A stretch of DNA of 29,347 bases from JBDTMT01 sp033764095. GTDB lineage: Bacteria; Desulfobacterota; Binatia; HRBIN30; CADEER01. Below the pieces are notes generated by a model. That model had not been told where the DNA came from. It searched no databases and was given only the letters and a program-made list of their open reading frames with translations. The position numbers and the translations under genes are program-made. The DNA is taken from the NCBI GenBank assembly GCA_033764095.1, contig JANRJF010000096.1, positions 1-29,347 on the forward strand, written 5' to 3'. Positions 1 through 6,490 of the stretch are shown here, piece after piece. How positions within the stretch are numbered: the first letter of the stretch is position 1; the number at the start of each line of letters is the position of its first letter.

Positions 1-158
1 GCGCGGCCGGGCCGGCGCCCTTTGGCGCCGCCGGACCGGCACCGCTCGGCGCGGCCGGACCGGCGCCGTTCGGCGCGGCGGGCCCGGCGCCGTTCGGCGC
101 GGCAGGCGGGAAGGTGACGACGACGACCTCCGGCAAGACGACCTCCGCCAAACCCTGA
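1..158 (+). CDS. C-terminal end of an Ala/Gly/Pro octapeptide-repeat protein (partial)
   Basis: The frame enters from the left edge of the window and ends at TGA 156-158, so only the last 51 residues are visible. Four nearly perfect copies of the octapeptide AAGPAPFG (one reads AAGPAPLG) are followed by a short tail rich in Thr, Ser and Lys (GKVTTTTSGKTTSAKP). The DNA repeats with a 24-bp period, so the peptide array arose from, or is maintained by, tandem DNA repetition. The regular coding phase, the stop directly after a non-repetitive tail, and the following non-coding spacer support a real gene end. No domain is visible. The composition fits a flexible C-terminal tail, and I cannot assign a function. 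Confidence 0.55.
   Translation, partial: AAGPAPFGAAGPAPLGAAGPAPFGAAGPAPFGAAGGKVTTTTSGKTTSAKP
3..113 (+). repeat. 24-bp tandem repeat coding AAGPAPFG
   Basis: About four and a half copies of a GC-rich 24-bp unit lie in tandem and in phase with the reading frame. Each unit encodes AAGPAPFG. Copies differ at a few third positions and at one Phe/Leu codon. The array may extend beyond the left edge. Confidence 0.8.
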
Positions 159-292
159 CCCATCCACCGCACATCCGCCGCACTAGCAACCGCGCGCCGC
201 GCCGGCAACGCAACGCCGGCGGCGGCGCGCGCCGCCGCGCGGCGAATGCCGTTCCGCCACTCTGCCGCCTGTGTTAGCGTGCGAAGGTATCC
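159..292. other. Intergenic spacer with GC-rich palindrome
   Basis: No gene is seen here. A perfect 16-bp palindrome, ggcggcgcgcgccgcc, sits at 221-236. Two gccggc blocks at 201-206 and 215-220 can also pair locally. This could fold as a factor-independent-type stem for the upstream gene, but no T-run follows, so termination is only a guess. AAGG at about 284-287 is the likely ribosome binding site of the next gene. Confidence 0.4.
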
Positions 293-571
293 ATGCGTGA
301 GCGCCCCGAAACGGAGAAGATCCTCGACGTGCTGCGCCCGTATGCCGCCAATTGGAGCGGCTCGCTGGGGCGCGGCGACCTGGTCGTGCCGCAGCGCGAG
401 ATCCCGCGCCTGATCAACGATCTGATCGACGCCATCGCGCGCGGCGCCGATGCGGAGGCTGAGGTGAGCGAGAGCGATCTCTTCCACGCCCTGGTGGACG
501 CGCAGCGCTCGCGCTCGGTGCAGGATCAGGCGACGCGCCTGCGCCAGCAGTTCCGCATCCTGAAGCGCTGA
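293..571 (+). CDS. Hypothetical protein, 92 aa
   Basis: A small soluble protein I do not recognise. It starts at ATG 293 with GAAGGT about six bases upstream, a good ribosome binding site. The sequence looks alpha-helical, with two acidic/basic amphipathic stretches (around residues 6-18 and 36-50) and a basic C-terminus (LRQQFRILKR). There is no signal peptide, membrane segment or Cys pair. It ends one base before the TTG start of the pseudopilin-like membrane protein, so the two are probably co-transcribed and translationally coupled. A role as a partner of that membrane protein is possible, but only position supports it. Confidence 0.6.
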   Translation: MRERPETEKILDVLRPYAANWSGSLGRGDLVVPQREIPRLINDLIDAIARGADAEAEVSESDLFHALVDAQRSRSVQDQATRLRQQFRILKR

Positions 572-572
572 G

Positions 573-1298
573 TTGGTGGAGCTGCCCGACCAGGCGGCGC
601 GCTGGGGCGGCTTCGCGCTCGGCGTGCTGGCGCCGCCGCTGCTGGTGCTGCTGCTGGCGCTCGGCATCACCACGGTGTGGGCCGGCCTCGACGGTGGCCC
701 GACCTACGGCATCGCCGTTACCGGGACGCGCGATCTCGCCGCCGCGCTCGACCGCTACCGCGCCCGCTACCACCGCATCCCCGACGCGAAGGAGGGTGGA
801 CTGGCGCGGTTGGCCCCGGAGTTCCTGCCGGCGGTGCCGAACGATCCGTGGGGCCGCCCCTATATCTACGATCCGAGCGGACCGAGCTGGGCCGACGTGA
901 TGAGCTACGGCGCCGACGGCAAGGCCGGCGGCAACGGCGCCGACGGCGACGTCAGCGCGCGCTTCGGCCGCCTCGGCGCGCGGCCGCCGGGGTTCCTGCA
1001 TGCCTTCGCCTCGCTGCTGCTGATGGGCGCGGCGCTCGCCGCCGCGCTCGCCGGCGCCCGCCACCTGTGGTGCGCGTCGGTGCTGGCCGGCATGAGCGCG
1101 TTCTGGGGCGGGCTGCTGCTCGCCATGGTCGGCGCCTTCCAGTCGCTGCTCGGCCCGCTCGCCTTCGCCGCCGGCATCGGCGCGCTCACCGGCGCCGTCG
1201 CCGTGCTGCGCGACCTGCCGTACGCCCGACTGGTCGCCTTCCTCGCCGTGGTCAGCGCCTACCTGCTGGTGCAGTTGCTGATGGTCGGCTTCACCTGA
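573..1298 (+). CDS. Multi-pass membrane protein with GspG-like pseudopilin domain
   Basis: A 241-residue protein starting at TTG 573 (GTG 576 is an alternative), one base after the previous stop. One hydrophobic segment lies at about residues 15-37. A periplasmic-type domain follows at about 48-130 with the hallmarks of type II secretion major pseudopilin GspG: L..Y...Y..IP, DPWGRPYIY (91-99) and SYGADGKAGGNGADGD (111-126), the last corresponding to the calcium-binding loop. About four more hydrophobic segments follow (roughly 141-161, 167-189, 193-212, 218-240). Real pseudopilins have a prepilin peptidase site (G before FTxxE) and a single N-terminal helix; neither the site nor the usual topology is present. 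It therefore probably displays a pseudopilin-like domain from the membrane rather than assembling into a pseudopilus. Function unknown. Confidence 0.7.
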   Translation: MVELPDQAARWGGFALGVLAPPLLVLLLALGITTVWAGLDGGPTYGIAVTGTRDLAAALDRYRARYHRIPDAKEGGLARLAPEFLPAVPNDPWGRPYIYDPSGPSWADVMSYGADGKAGGNGADGDVSARFGRLGARPPGFLHAFASLLLMGAALAAALAGARHLWCASVLAGMSAFWGGLLLAMVGAFQSLLGPLAFAAGIGALTGAVAVLRDLPYARLVAFLAVVSAYLLVQLLMVGFT

Positions 1299-1537
1299 AG
1301 CGCGCCGCGGACACCGCTCGCAGGCTTTGGCTCTCGCTCGTCAGGTGGACGACGATGCCGTCACCACGACGGTGGCAGGTCACCGGCGTCCGCGCGGACG
1401 CGTTTGCGGTTGCCTACCCCCTCGTGGTGGAGAAGACAGCCGCCGAGCGCGGTCGCGACATCTACTCTGTCGAGGAAGGCATGCCCGCAATCCTGTCTCC
1501 ATCGATCACCGCATGGGCGCGGTAATTCCGTAGCCCG
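1299..1537. other. Intergenic spacer, possible short ORF only
   Basis: This 239-bp gap holds no recognisable gene, RNA or repeat. Its only coding candidate is the 56-residue frame at 1355-1525, listed separately. Confidence 0.5.
1355..1525 (+). CDS. Possible small ORF, 56 aa (uncertain)
   Basis: A short frame from ATG 1355 to TAA 1523-1525, with AGGTGG about eight bases upstream as a plausible ribosome binding site. The peptide (MPSPRRWQVTGVRADAF... to ...PSITAWAR) has a balanced composition and no recognised motif. Codon usage is less GC-biased than in neighbouring genes (for example CCA, CGA, ACA), which may mean non-coding DNA or a recently acquired fragment. I include it only as a candidate. 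Confidence 0.2.
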   Translation: MPSPRRWQVTGVRADAFAVAYPLVVEKTAAERGRDIYSVEEGMPAILSPSITAWAR

Positions 1538-2377
1538 ATGCCGATGCGCACCGTCCTGCTCGCACTGGTCTGCCTCCCCGCCGTCGCGCTCGCGCAGAGC
1601 GGCGGGGGGTACGATCTCTCGCACAACGCGATTGCCGGCGGCGGCGCGACGTTCAGCGGCGGCGGCGGATACCGCTTGGGCGGCACCATCGGGCAAGCCG
1701 CGGCCGACACGCAGAGCGGCAGCGGGTTCGTTCTGCACAGCGGCTTCTGGGCCGCACCGCTGGCGGTCGCAACGCCGACCGCGACGGCAACCAGCACCGC
1801 GTCCGTCACACAGACCGCAACCGCCCCGCCGTCGCCGTCGCCAACCTTCACCCGCTCCGCGACACCGACGCAGACGGTGTTACTGCCGCTCGCAACGCCG
1901 AGCTCGACCGCCACCTCCACCGTGGCGACTCAGACCAACACGCCGACCCGCAGCCCCACCATGCTCGCGACCCAGTCGAGCACCGCGACCGCCAGCCCAA
2001 TACTCACCTCCACCGTCGCGCTTCCAACCGACACCCCGACGGCGACTGCCACCGCGGCGAGCACGGCGAGCGAAAGCCCGACGCCGTCGCCGACGCCAGC
2101 GCCCGAGTCGTGCGCCGGAGACTGCAACCGCAACGGCACCGTCACCGTCGACGAACTGATCAAGGGCGTGAACATCGCGCTCGGTTCCGCCGCCGTCGAC
2201 ACCTGCGCCGAGTTGGATACCACCGGCGACGGCGCGGTGTCGGTCAACGAACTGATCGCAGCGGTGAATCGGGCGCTGGGCGGCTGCCCAAGCTCCGCGA
2301 CAACAGCGACGAGCGATGAGCGGGGTTGGAGTACGTCGCTCATCGCTCATCGCTCGTCGCTCATCGCCCTTCTCTAA
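1538..2377 (+). CDS. Secreted Thr/Ser-rich protein with paired EF-hand (dockerin-like) loops
   Basis: A 279-residue exported protein. Residues 1-20 form a Sec signal peptide ending ALAQ. Residues 24-72 match a Gly-rich module common in surface proteins (GGGGYRLGGTIGQ ... GFVLHSGFW). A long Thr/Ser/Pro/Ala linker follows (about 75-188). Next come two dockerin-like EF-hand loops: DCNRNGTVTVDE and DTTGDGAVSVNE, each with Asp/Asn at positions 1, 3 or 5, Gly at 6 and Glu at 12, followed by short helices (LIKGVNIALG, LIAAVNRALG) and flanked by Cys. Calcium binding is expected. This C-terminal pair is familiar from Binatota-like and other deltaproteobacterial genomes. The last ~22 residues are translated from an intergenic inverted repeat, so the original stop was probably lost. 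Role: cell-surface or extracellular, otherwise unknown. Confidence 0.75.
   Translation: MPMRTVLLALVCLPAVALAQSGGGYDLSHNAIAGGGATFSGGGGYRLGGTIGQAAADTQSGSGFVLHSGFWAAPLAVATPTATATSTASVTQTATAPPSPSPTFTRSATPTQTVLLPLATPSSTATSTVATQTNTPTRSPTMLATQSSTATASPILTSTVALPTDTPTATATAASTASESPTPSPTPAPESCAGDCNRNGTVTVDELIKGVNIALGSAAVDTCAELDTTGDGAVSVNELIAAVNRALGGCPSSATTATSDERGWSTSLIAHRSSLIALL
2305..2361. repeat. Inverted repeat of the gcgatgag family, copy A
   Basis: Arms gcgacgagcgatgagcg (2306-2322) and cgctcatcgctcgtcgc (2344-2360) are perfectly complementary over 17 bp, extended to 18 by A2305/T2361, with a 21-nt loop. It lies inside the 3' end of the secreted-protein frame. Related copies are at 4230-4316 and 23821-23884. 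It can form a strong hairpin on either strand and may act as a terminator or 3'-end stabiliser. Confidence 0.85.
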
Positions 2378-2414
2378 GCTTGCGGCGCCCACCCGTGCGG
2401 GCTAGGCGCGAGGG

Positions 2415-3587
2415 ATGACGTTGCGCGGCCGCACAGCCATCGCCGGGCTCGGCATCACGCCGCAGGGCAAGGTGTACTCGCACAACCACGTCGGCTTCGC
2501 CGCCGAGGCGGTGCGCCTGGCGCTGGACGACGCGGGGCTGACCCGCGCCGACCTCGACGGCCTGCTGGTGAATCCCAGCCTGTCGTGGGGCGACATGGGC
2601 ATGGCGTCGTTCCAGCTCCAGCAGGCGATGGGGCTGCGCGACCTGCGCCTGTCGGCGAGCATGAACTCGGGCGGCGCCACCGCCGGCACGATGATCCAGG
2701 TGGCGGCGCAGGCGATCGCCAGCGGGCTGGCCGAGGTCGTCGCCTGCGTGTTCTCCGACGCGCCGCTCAAGCCACCCAAGCCGAAGGCCGCCGGCGGCGC
2801 CGGTAGCGGCTCGGCCGGCGCCTATGCCTTCGGCCGCGGGCTCGATGCCGCGTACGGCCAGTACGGCGTCAACGCCATGTACGCGATGGTCGCGCAGCGC
2901 CACATGCACCGCTTCGGCACCACCAACGACCAGCTCGGTGCGATCGCGGTCGCCGAGCGGCAGTGGGCGAATCGCAATCCGGCGGCGCAGTTCTTCGACA
3001 CGCCGATGACGCTCGACGACTACCGCGCCTCGCGCTGGGTGGTGGAGCCGTTCCATCTGTTCGACTGCTGCCTGGTGTCGAACGGCGGCCTGGCGGTGAT
3101 CGTCACCAGCGCCGAGCGCGCCCGCGACCTCAAGCGCCCGCCGGTCTACCTGCTCGGCATGGGCCAGGGACATCCGGGCGGCGATCCGGCCGAGACGCTC
3201 GCCTCCGGCGCGCCGCTCGCCAAGGCGACGGCCTTCGGCATGGCCGGCATCACGCTCGCCGACCTCGACGTCGTCGAGCTCTACGACTGCTACACCTTCA
3301 CCGTGCTGGTCACGCTGGAAGATTACGGCTTCTGCGCCAAGGGCGAGGGCGGGCCGTTCGTCGCCGATGGCCGCCTCGCACCGGGCGGCGCGCTGCCGGT
3401 GAATACCGGCGGCGGGCAGCTGTCGTCGTTCTATATGTGGGGCATGACGCCGATCTCCGAAGCGGTGATCCAGCTGCGCGGCGACGGCGGCGCCCGCCAG
3501 GTCGCCGACGCGCACGTCGCGCTGGTCAGCGGCAACGGCGGCATCCTCTCCACCCACGCCACCCTGGTCCTCTCCGACCGCGTATGA
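2415..3587 (+). CDS. Thiolase-superfamily protein (Ltp2/SCP-x-like), probable non-thiolytic aldolase
   Basis: A 390-residue thiolase-fold protein with a GCGAGGG ribosome binding site just before ATG 2415. Family landmarks: IAGLGITPQGK (9-19), the central GGLAVIVTSAERA (224-236) and the C-terminal SGNGGILSTHATLVLS (372-387). The usual catalytic residues are replaced. The nucleophilic Cys of C-A-S-G aligns with Met83 (MNSG, 83-86), the His of HDCF aligns with Tyr290 (YDCYT), and the His of the GHP motif aligns with Tyr340 (SSFYMWGM). This pattern resembles Ltp2-type steroid side-chain aldolases, which belong to the thiolase superfamily and work with a DUF35 protein. A DUF35 gene overlaps this one by 4 bp. 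A carbon-carbon cleaving or forming role on an acyl-CoA is the best inference; the substrate is unknown. Confidence 0.8.
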   Translation: MTLRGRTAIAGLGITPQGKVYSHNHVGFAAEAVRLALDDAGLTRADLDGLLVNPSLSWGDMGMASFQLQQAMGLRDLRLSASMNSGGATAGTMIQVAAQAIASGLAEVVACVFSDAPLKPPKPKAAGGAGSGSAGAYAFGRGLDAAYGQYGVNAMYAMVAQRHMHRFGTTNDQLGAIAVAERQWANRNPAAQFFDTPMTLDDYRASRWVVEPFHLFDCCLVSNGGLAVIVTSAERARDLKRPPVYLLGMGQGHPGGDPAETLASGAPLAKATAFGMAGITLADLDVVELYDCYTFTVLVTLEDYGFCAKGEGGPFVADGRLAPGGALPVNTGGGQLSSFYMWGMTPISEAVIQLRGDGGARQVADAHVALVSGNGGILSTHATLVLSDRV

Positions 3588-3988
3588 GCTACGCCAAGCC
3601 GATCCCCGCCGTCACCGACGAGATGCGCCCCTTCTACGAGGGCGCCAAGCGTCACCAACTGTGGGTGCAGCGCTGCGGCGGCTGCGGCGCGCTGCGCTTC
3701 CCGGCCCGCGCCATCTGCTCGGAGTGCCTGGCGACCACGGCCGACTGGGTGCAGGTCTCCGGCCGCGGCGAGGTGTTCAGCTTCAACGTGATGCACCAGG
3801 TCTACCACCCCGGCTTCGCCACCGAGGTGCCGTACGCGGTGGTGGTCGTGCAACTCGCCGAAGGGCCGAAGCTGATCTCCAACCTGGTCGGGGTCGAGCC
3901 GCACGCGGTGCGCATCGGCATGCCGGTGCACGTGGTGTTCGAAGCGATCAGCGACGACGTGACGCTGCCGAAGTTCGCGCCGGCGTGA
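3584..3988 (+). CDS. DUF35 OB-fold acyl-CoA-associated protein with zinc ribbon
   Basis: A 134-residue protein whose ATG overlaps the previous stop (ATGA). An N-terminal helix (PFYEGAKRHQLWVQRC) leads into a rubredoxin-like zinc ribbon, C31-x2-C34 and C45-x2-C48. An OB-fold follows (about 60-130) with the typical GRGEVFSFNVMHQVYHPGF and VPYAVVVVQLAEGPKLISNLV segments. Family knowledge: DUF35 proteins bind thiolase-fold partners and help channel or bind CoA substrates, as in Ltp2-ChsH2 and the archaeal thiolase/HMG-CoA synthase complex. The overlap strongly suggests an obligate partner of the upstream thiolase-like protein. All four zinc-ligand Cys are present. Confidence 0.9.
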   Translation: MSYAKPIPAVTDEMRPFYEGAKRHQLWVQRCGGCGALRFPARAICSECLATTADWVQVSGRGEVFSFNVMHQVYHPGFATEVPYAVVVVQLAEGPKLISNLVGVEPHAVRIGMPVHVVFEAISDDVTLPKFAPA

Positions 3989-4010
3989 CCCGAAGCGATG
4001 CGCCGATTCG

Positions 4011-4166
4011 TCAATCCACGCACGCCAGAATGATGCGCACTCCGCAGCGCGGGTTGTGGCAGATCAGCTTGCACTTCTGCCATTCACCGCGCTCGCCGCA
4101 GTTGTAGCAGTACTGCGTCGTGTCCGGCTCCGCCTCGCGGGTCCGGCTCGGCATCCGCCCTTCCAT
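4011..4166 (-). CDS. Small Cys-rich zinc-ribbon-like protein, 51 aa
   Basis: A 51-residue protein read leftwards from ATG 4166. A longer frame exists upstream, but GGGAGGAGGTGGCG directly before this ATG is an almost ideal ribosome binding site, so the short start is chosen. Cys lie at 20, 23, 32, 36, 41 and 49 (CYNCGERGEW, KCKLICHNPRCG, LACVD). The first CxxC plus later Cys pairs suggest one zinc-binding ribbon, and the N-terminal 17 residues are probably disordered. I recall similar short unnamed proteins in other bacteria but cannot name a function. It stands convergent to the DUF35 gene (22-bp gap). The region upstream of it carries inverted repeat copy B. Confidence 0.75.
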   Translation of the reverse strand: MEGRMPSRTREAEPDTTQYCYNCGERGEWQKCKLICHNPRCGVRIILACVD

Positions 4167-4229
4167 CGCCACCTCCTCCCAACCGCGCGGCAGGGTGGAC
4201 GTCGAGGGGCGCAACGTCAAGTCGAGCAA

Positions 4230-4316
4230 GCGATGAGTGACGAGCGATGAGCGATGGGTCTCGCGGTGGACAGGCAACGGCGATGACGTCAGCCCTCATC
4301 GCTCGTCGCTCATCGC
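4230..4316. repeat. Inverted repeat of the gcgatgag family, copy B
   Basis: Left arm 4230-4251 and right arm 4295-4316 (ctcatcgctcgtcgctcatcgc is the right arm in two overlapping heptamer series) pair at 21 of 22 positions, with a 43-nt loop. The element lies just past the 3' end of the minus-strand GMC gene (stop at 4324) and upstream of the small Cys-rich gene. Confidence 0.85.
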
Positions 4317-4323
4317 ACCTCGC

Positions 4324-5850
4324 TCAAATCAGTTTCGACCATTCCGCCTTGATGTACTGCGCGGTGCGATCGGCGATCGAGGCGGTGGAGATCTGCGGTG
4401 GCGCGCCGAGCGAGGTCGGGAAGACGCCCATGTCGCAGACGAACAGGTTGGCGAGCTCGTGCGAGCGGCAGTACGAGTCGACCACCGCGCGCTGTCGATC
4501 CTCACCCATCTGGCAGGTGCTCTGCGGGTGCGTCGAGGCGATCGGGATGTCGCCCTGACGCACGCCGAGCTGCTCGAAGATGGCGGGGTCGTCGCCCGGC
4601 TCGAGGATCACCGGACGTGTGTACGGCGCCATCACCCGACGCGCGCCGCCGGCGAAGAGGATCTCGGCGCAGTGCTTCATGCCCTCTGCCATCAGCGCCC
4701 GCTCCTTCGGGTTGAGCGTGTAGCTGATCTGCGGCCGGCCGTTGCCGTCGGCCACCACGCGGCCGTGTGACTGGTCGTGCATCAGCACCAGGATGCCGAC
4801 CATGCGGTGGAAGTTGCGCATGAATTCGAAATGGGCGCTGCCGAAGCCGGGCAGCTGCGTCGCGGTCATGACCGGGAAGCCGTACACCGGCATAAGGATG
4901 TAGCCGCTGTCCGGATCGGTCTCGAGGTCGATGAACTCGTCGACGTAGTAGCTCTGCGGAATGCCGCGGTAGCCGTAGATATCCTCGTCGTAGAGGCCGG
5001 AGAGCAGCACGCTCGGATGCAGGTGCAGGTCCTGCCCGACCCGACCGTTCCCGTTGATGCCGCTCACCTGCAGCAGCGTCGGCGAATTGATCGCGCCGGC
5101 GCACAGCACCACCACCTGCGCGTCGACGACCAGATTGTGGCGCGGGCGGTTGAGCGCGTCGACCACCTGCGCCTCGACCCGTTGCACGCGACCGGACGCC
5201 GACACCAGGCGGCGCACTGGGCAGTTGGCGTAGAGCCGGGCGCCGGCGGCGAGCGCCGCCGGCACATAGGTGATCAGCATGCTCTGCTTGGCATCGAACG
5301 GGCAGCCGAGCAGGCAGAAGCCGGACAGAGTGCAGTTCTCGCGGTTATGGTTGGTGACGAAGCCGTGGTAGCCGAGCTGCTCGCAGCCCTGGCGGATCTT
5401 GTCGTTCAGCGTGTTCACCTGGAACGGCTCGATCGGCTTGACCTTGAGCATGCGCTCGACGCGCTCGAACGACGGCACCAGGTCGGCGTAGGACATCTCG
5501 CGCACGCCGCTCTCGCGCCGCCACTTCTCCAGGATCGGCTCCGGGGTGCGGAAGCAGTAGCAGAGGTTGTGCACCGTCGAGCCGCCGACGTTGCGGCCCT
5601 GCATGATGCCGATCGTCTGATCGACGGTCATGCGCTGCCCCATGTCCTCGTAGAGCAGCGGCATCATCTCGTCTTCGCGCTGGGTGAAGTCGGCCTTGGT
5701 GTAATAGCCGCCCTGTTCCAGCATGACGACGTCGCGCCCCGCCTCGGCGAGCTCCTTGGCGATCACCGACCCGCCGGCGCCGGTGCCGATGACGCACACC
5801 TCGGCGGTGAGCCGCGTGTCGCTGGTGATCTGGTCGCCGGTGACGATCAT
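4324..5850 (-). CDS. GMC-family FAD-dependent oxidoreductase
   Basis: A 508-residue flavoprotein of the glucose-methanol-choline oxidoreductase family. The FAD-binding Rossmann motif is GTGAGG at 22-27 with the ribose-binding Glu in LEQGG (about 45). GRNVGGSTVHN (85-95) is the GMC signature-1 region. The C-terminal substrate domain ends with STHPQSTCQMG (His441 is the likely catalytic base) and FPTSLGAPPQISTASIADR. A Cys-rich insert (C173, C179, C183: NCTLSGFCLLGC) resembles that of membrane alcohol and sterol oxidases of the family. The start is ATG 5850, just after a hairpin repeat. The upstream gene encodes a Tat-exported small subunit, so this protein is probably carried to the periplasm as a complex, as in gluconate or fructose dehydrogenases. 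The substrate cannot be told from sequence. Confidence 0.9.
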   Translation of the reverse strand: MIVTGDQITSDTRLTAEVCVIGTGAGGSVIAKELAEAGRDVVMLEQGGYYTKADFTQREDEMMPLLYEDMGQRMTVDQTIGIMQGRNVGGSTVHNLCYCFRTPEPILEKWRRESGVREMSYADLVPSFERVERMLKVKPIEPFQVNTLNDKIRQGCEQLGYHGFVTNHNRENCTLSGFCLLGCPFDAKQSMLITYVPAALAAGARLYANCPVRRLVSASGRVQRVEAQVVDALNRPRHNLVVDAQVVVLCAGAINSPTLLQVSGINGNGRVGQDLHLHPSVLLSGLYDEDIYGYRGIPQSYYVDEFIDLETDPDSGYILMPVYGFPVMTATQLPGFGSAHFEFMRNFHRMVGILVLMHDQSHGRVVADGNGRPQISYTLNPKERALMAEGMKHCAEILFAGGARRVMAPYTRPVILEPGDDPAIFEQLGVRQGDIPIASTHPQSTCQMGEDRQRAVVDSYCRSHELANLFVCDMGVFPTSLGAPPQISTASIADRTAQYIKAEWSKLI

Positions 5851-5854
5851 CCTT

Positions 5855-5875
5855 CCCCCCTTTGAAAAAGGGGGG
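5855..5875. repeat. Intergenic hairpin repeat between the two dehydrogenase genes
   Basis: ccccccttt (5855-5863) and aaagggggg (5867-5875) form a perfect 9-bp stem with a GAA loop. The flanks (ccagggg, agattttt) match a widespread dispersed intergenic repeat type of GC-rich bacteria. On the minus strand its G-run lies 4 nt before the ATG of the GMC gene, so it doubles as that gene's ribosome binding site. Confidence 0.8.
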
Positions 5876-5898
5876 CCAGGGGAGATTTTTCGACTCGC

Positions 5899-6468
5899 TC
5901 ACCCATCCGTCACCACCCGCCGCGGGCGCGGCGCCCATGGACCGCCGTAGTGAATGCCCGGCCAGGTCGCGTCCTGCGCGTAGTAGCCGAGCATCGCCAG
6001 GTTCTTCATCGCCTGGAAGACGATGCGGCGCAGGTGGAAACGGCTCTCCGCCCAGCCGCTGAGATAGATGTCCTGCCATTCGGGGTCGAGCGCGGTGAAG
6101 CGCGTCGGCTTGCCGATCAGCAGTGGCGGCCCGTATTCGATCAGCCACAGCCCCCACGAGAGCTGCGCGGGGATGTCGGGCGGCAGTTGGCGCAGGGCGA
6201 CGTCGATGGTGCGCATGCCGTCGGTGTCGGCAAAGCGCGGCATCGCGGCATCGCCGGTGCAGGTGATGCGCTCCGCCACCGCGGCCAGGATGCGCGCATC
6301 GGTGGGGCTGAGCACGCCGGGCGCGTCGGCGGCGGCGTACGCCGCCGGCAGGCGCAGGCGGGAGACCGCCAGCATGCCGGTCGAGAAACCGGTCAGCCGC
6401 AGGAAGTCGCGCCGCCCCAGCCGCATGCCCACCGCGCAGACGTATCGAACGTCGCGCAGTTTGACCAT
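5899..6468 (-). CDS. Tat-exported small subunit, gluconate 2-dehydrogenase subunit 3-like
   Basis: Up to 189 residues from ATG 6468. An internal ATG at 6426 gives MRLGRRDFLRLTGF, a more usual Tat leader length (175 aa), so the start is uncertain. The twin-arginine motif RRDFLRL is followed by a hydrophobic stretch and AYAAA, a cleavage-like site. The mature part contains LSPTDARILAAVAERI, the standard opening of gluconate 2-dehydrogenase subunit 3-like proteins, and a helical region ending in GYYAQDATWPGIHYGGPW. Family role: this small subunit is folded and exported by Tat, and carries or stabilises the GMC flavoprotein subunit, which has no signal of its own. The GMC gene follows 48 bp downstream. 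Confidence 0.8.
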   Translation of the reverse strand: MVKLRDVRYVCAVGMRLGRRDFLRLTGFSTGMLAVSRLRLPAAYAAADAPGVLSPTDARILAAVAERITCTGDAAMPRFADTDGMRTIDVALRQLPPDIPAQLSWGLWLIEYGPPLLIGKPTRFTALDPEWQDIYLSGWAESRFHLRRIVFQAMKNLAMLGYYAQDATWPGIHYGGPWAPRPRRVVTDG

Positions 6469-6490
6469 CGCCGCGTGTCGGTCGGCGGGG

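Noticed and set aside
1327..1533. A 68-codon plus-strand frame in the gap after the pseudopilin-like gene
   Set aside because: Arg/Gly-rich composition and no ribosome binding site; the overlapping 56-codon frame is the better, though weak, candidate.
4230..4316. CRISPR-like array from the repeated gcgatgag units
   Set aside because: Units are seven-base series in inverted arms with no regular spacers; only three separate copies exist in the window.
4237..4770. A 177-codon plus-strand frame starting in inverted repeat copy B
   Set aside because: It runs antisense to the GMC gene, begins in a repeat, and has shadow-type composition.
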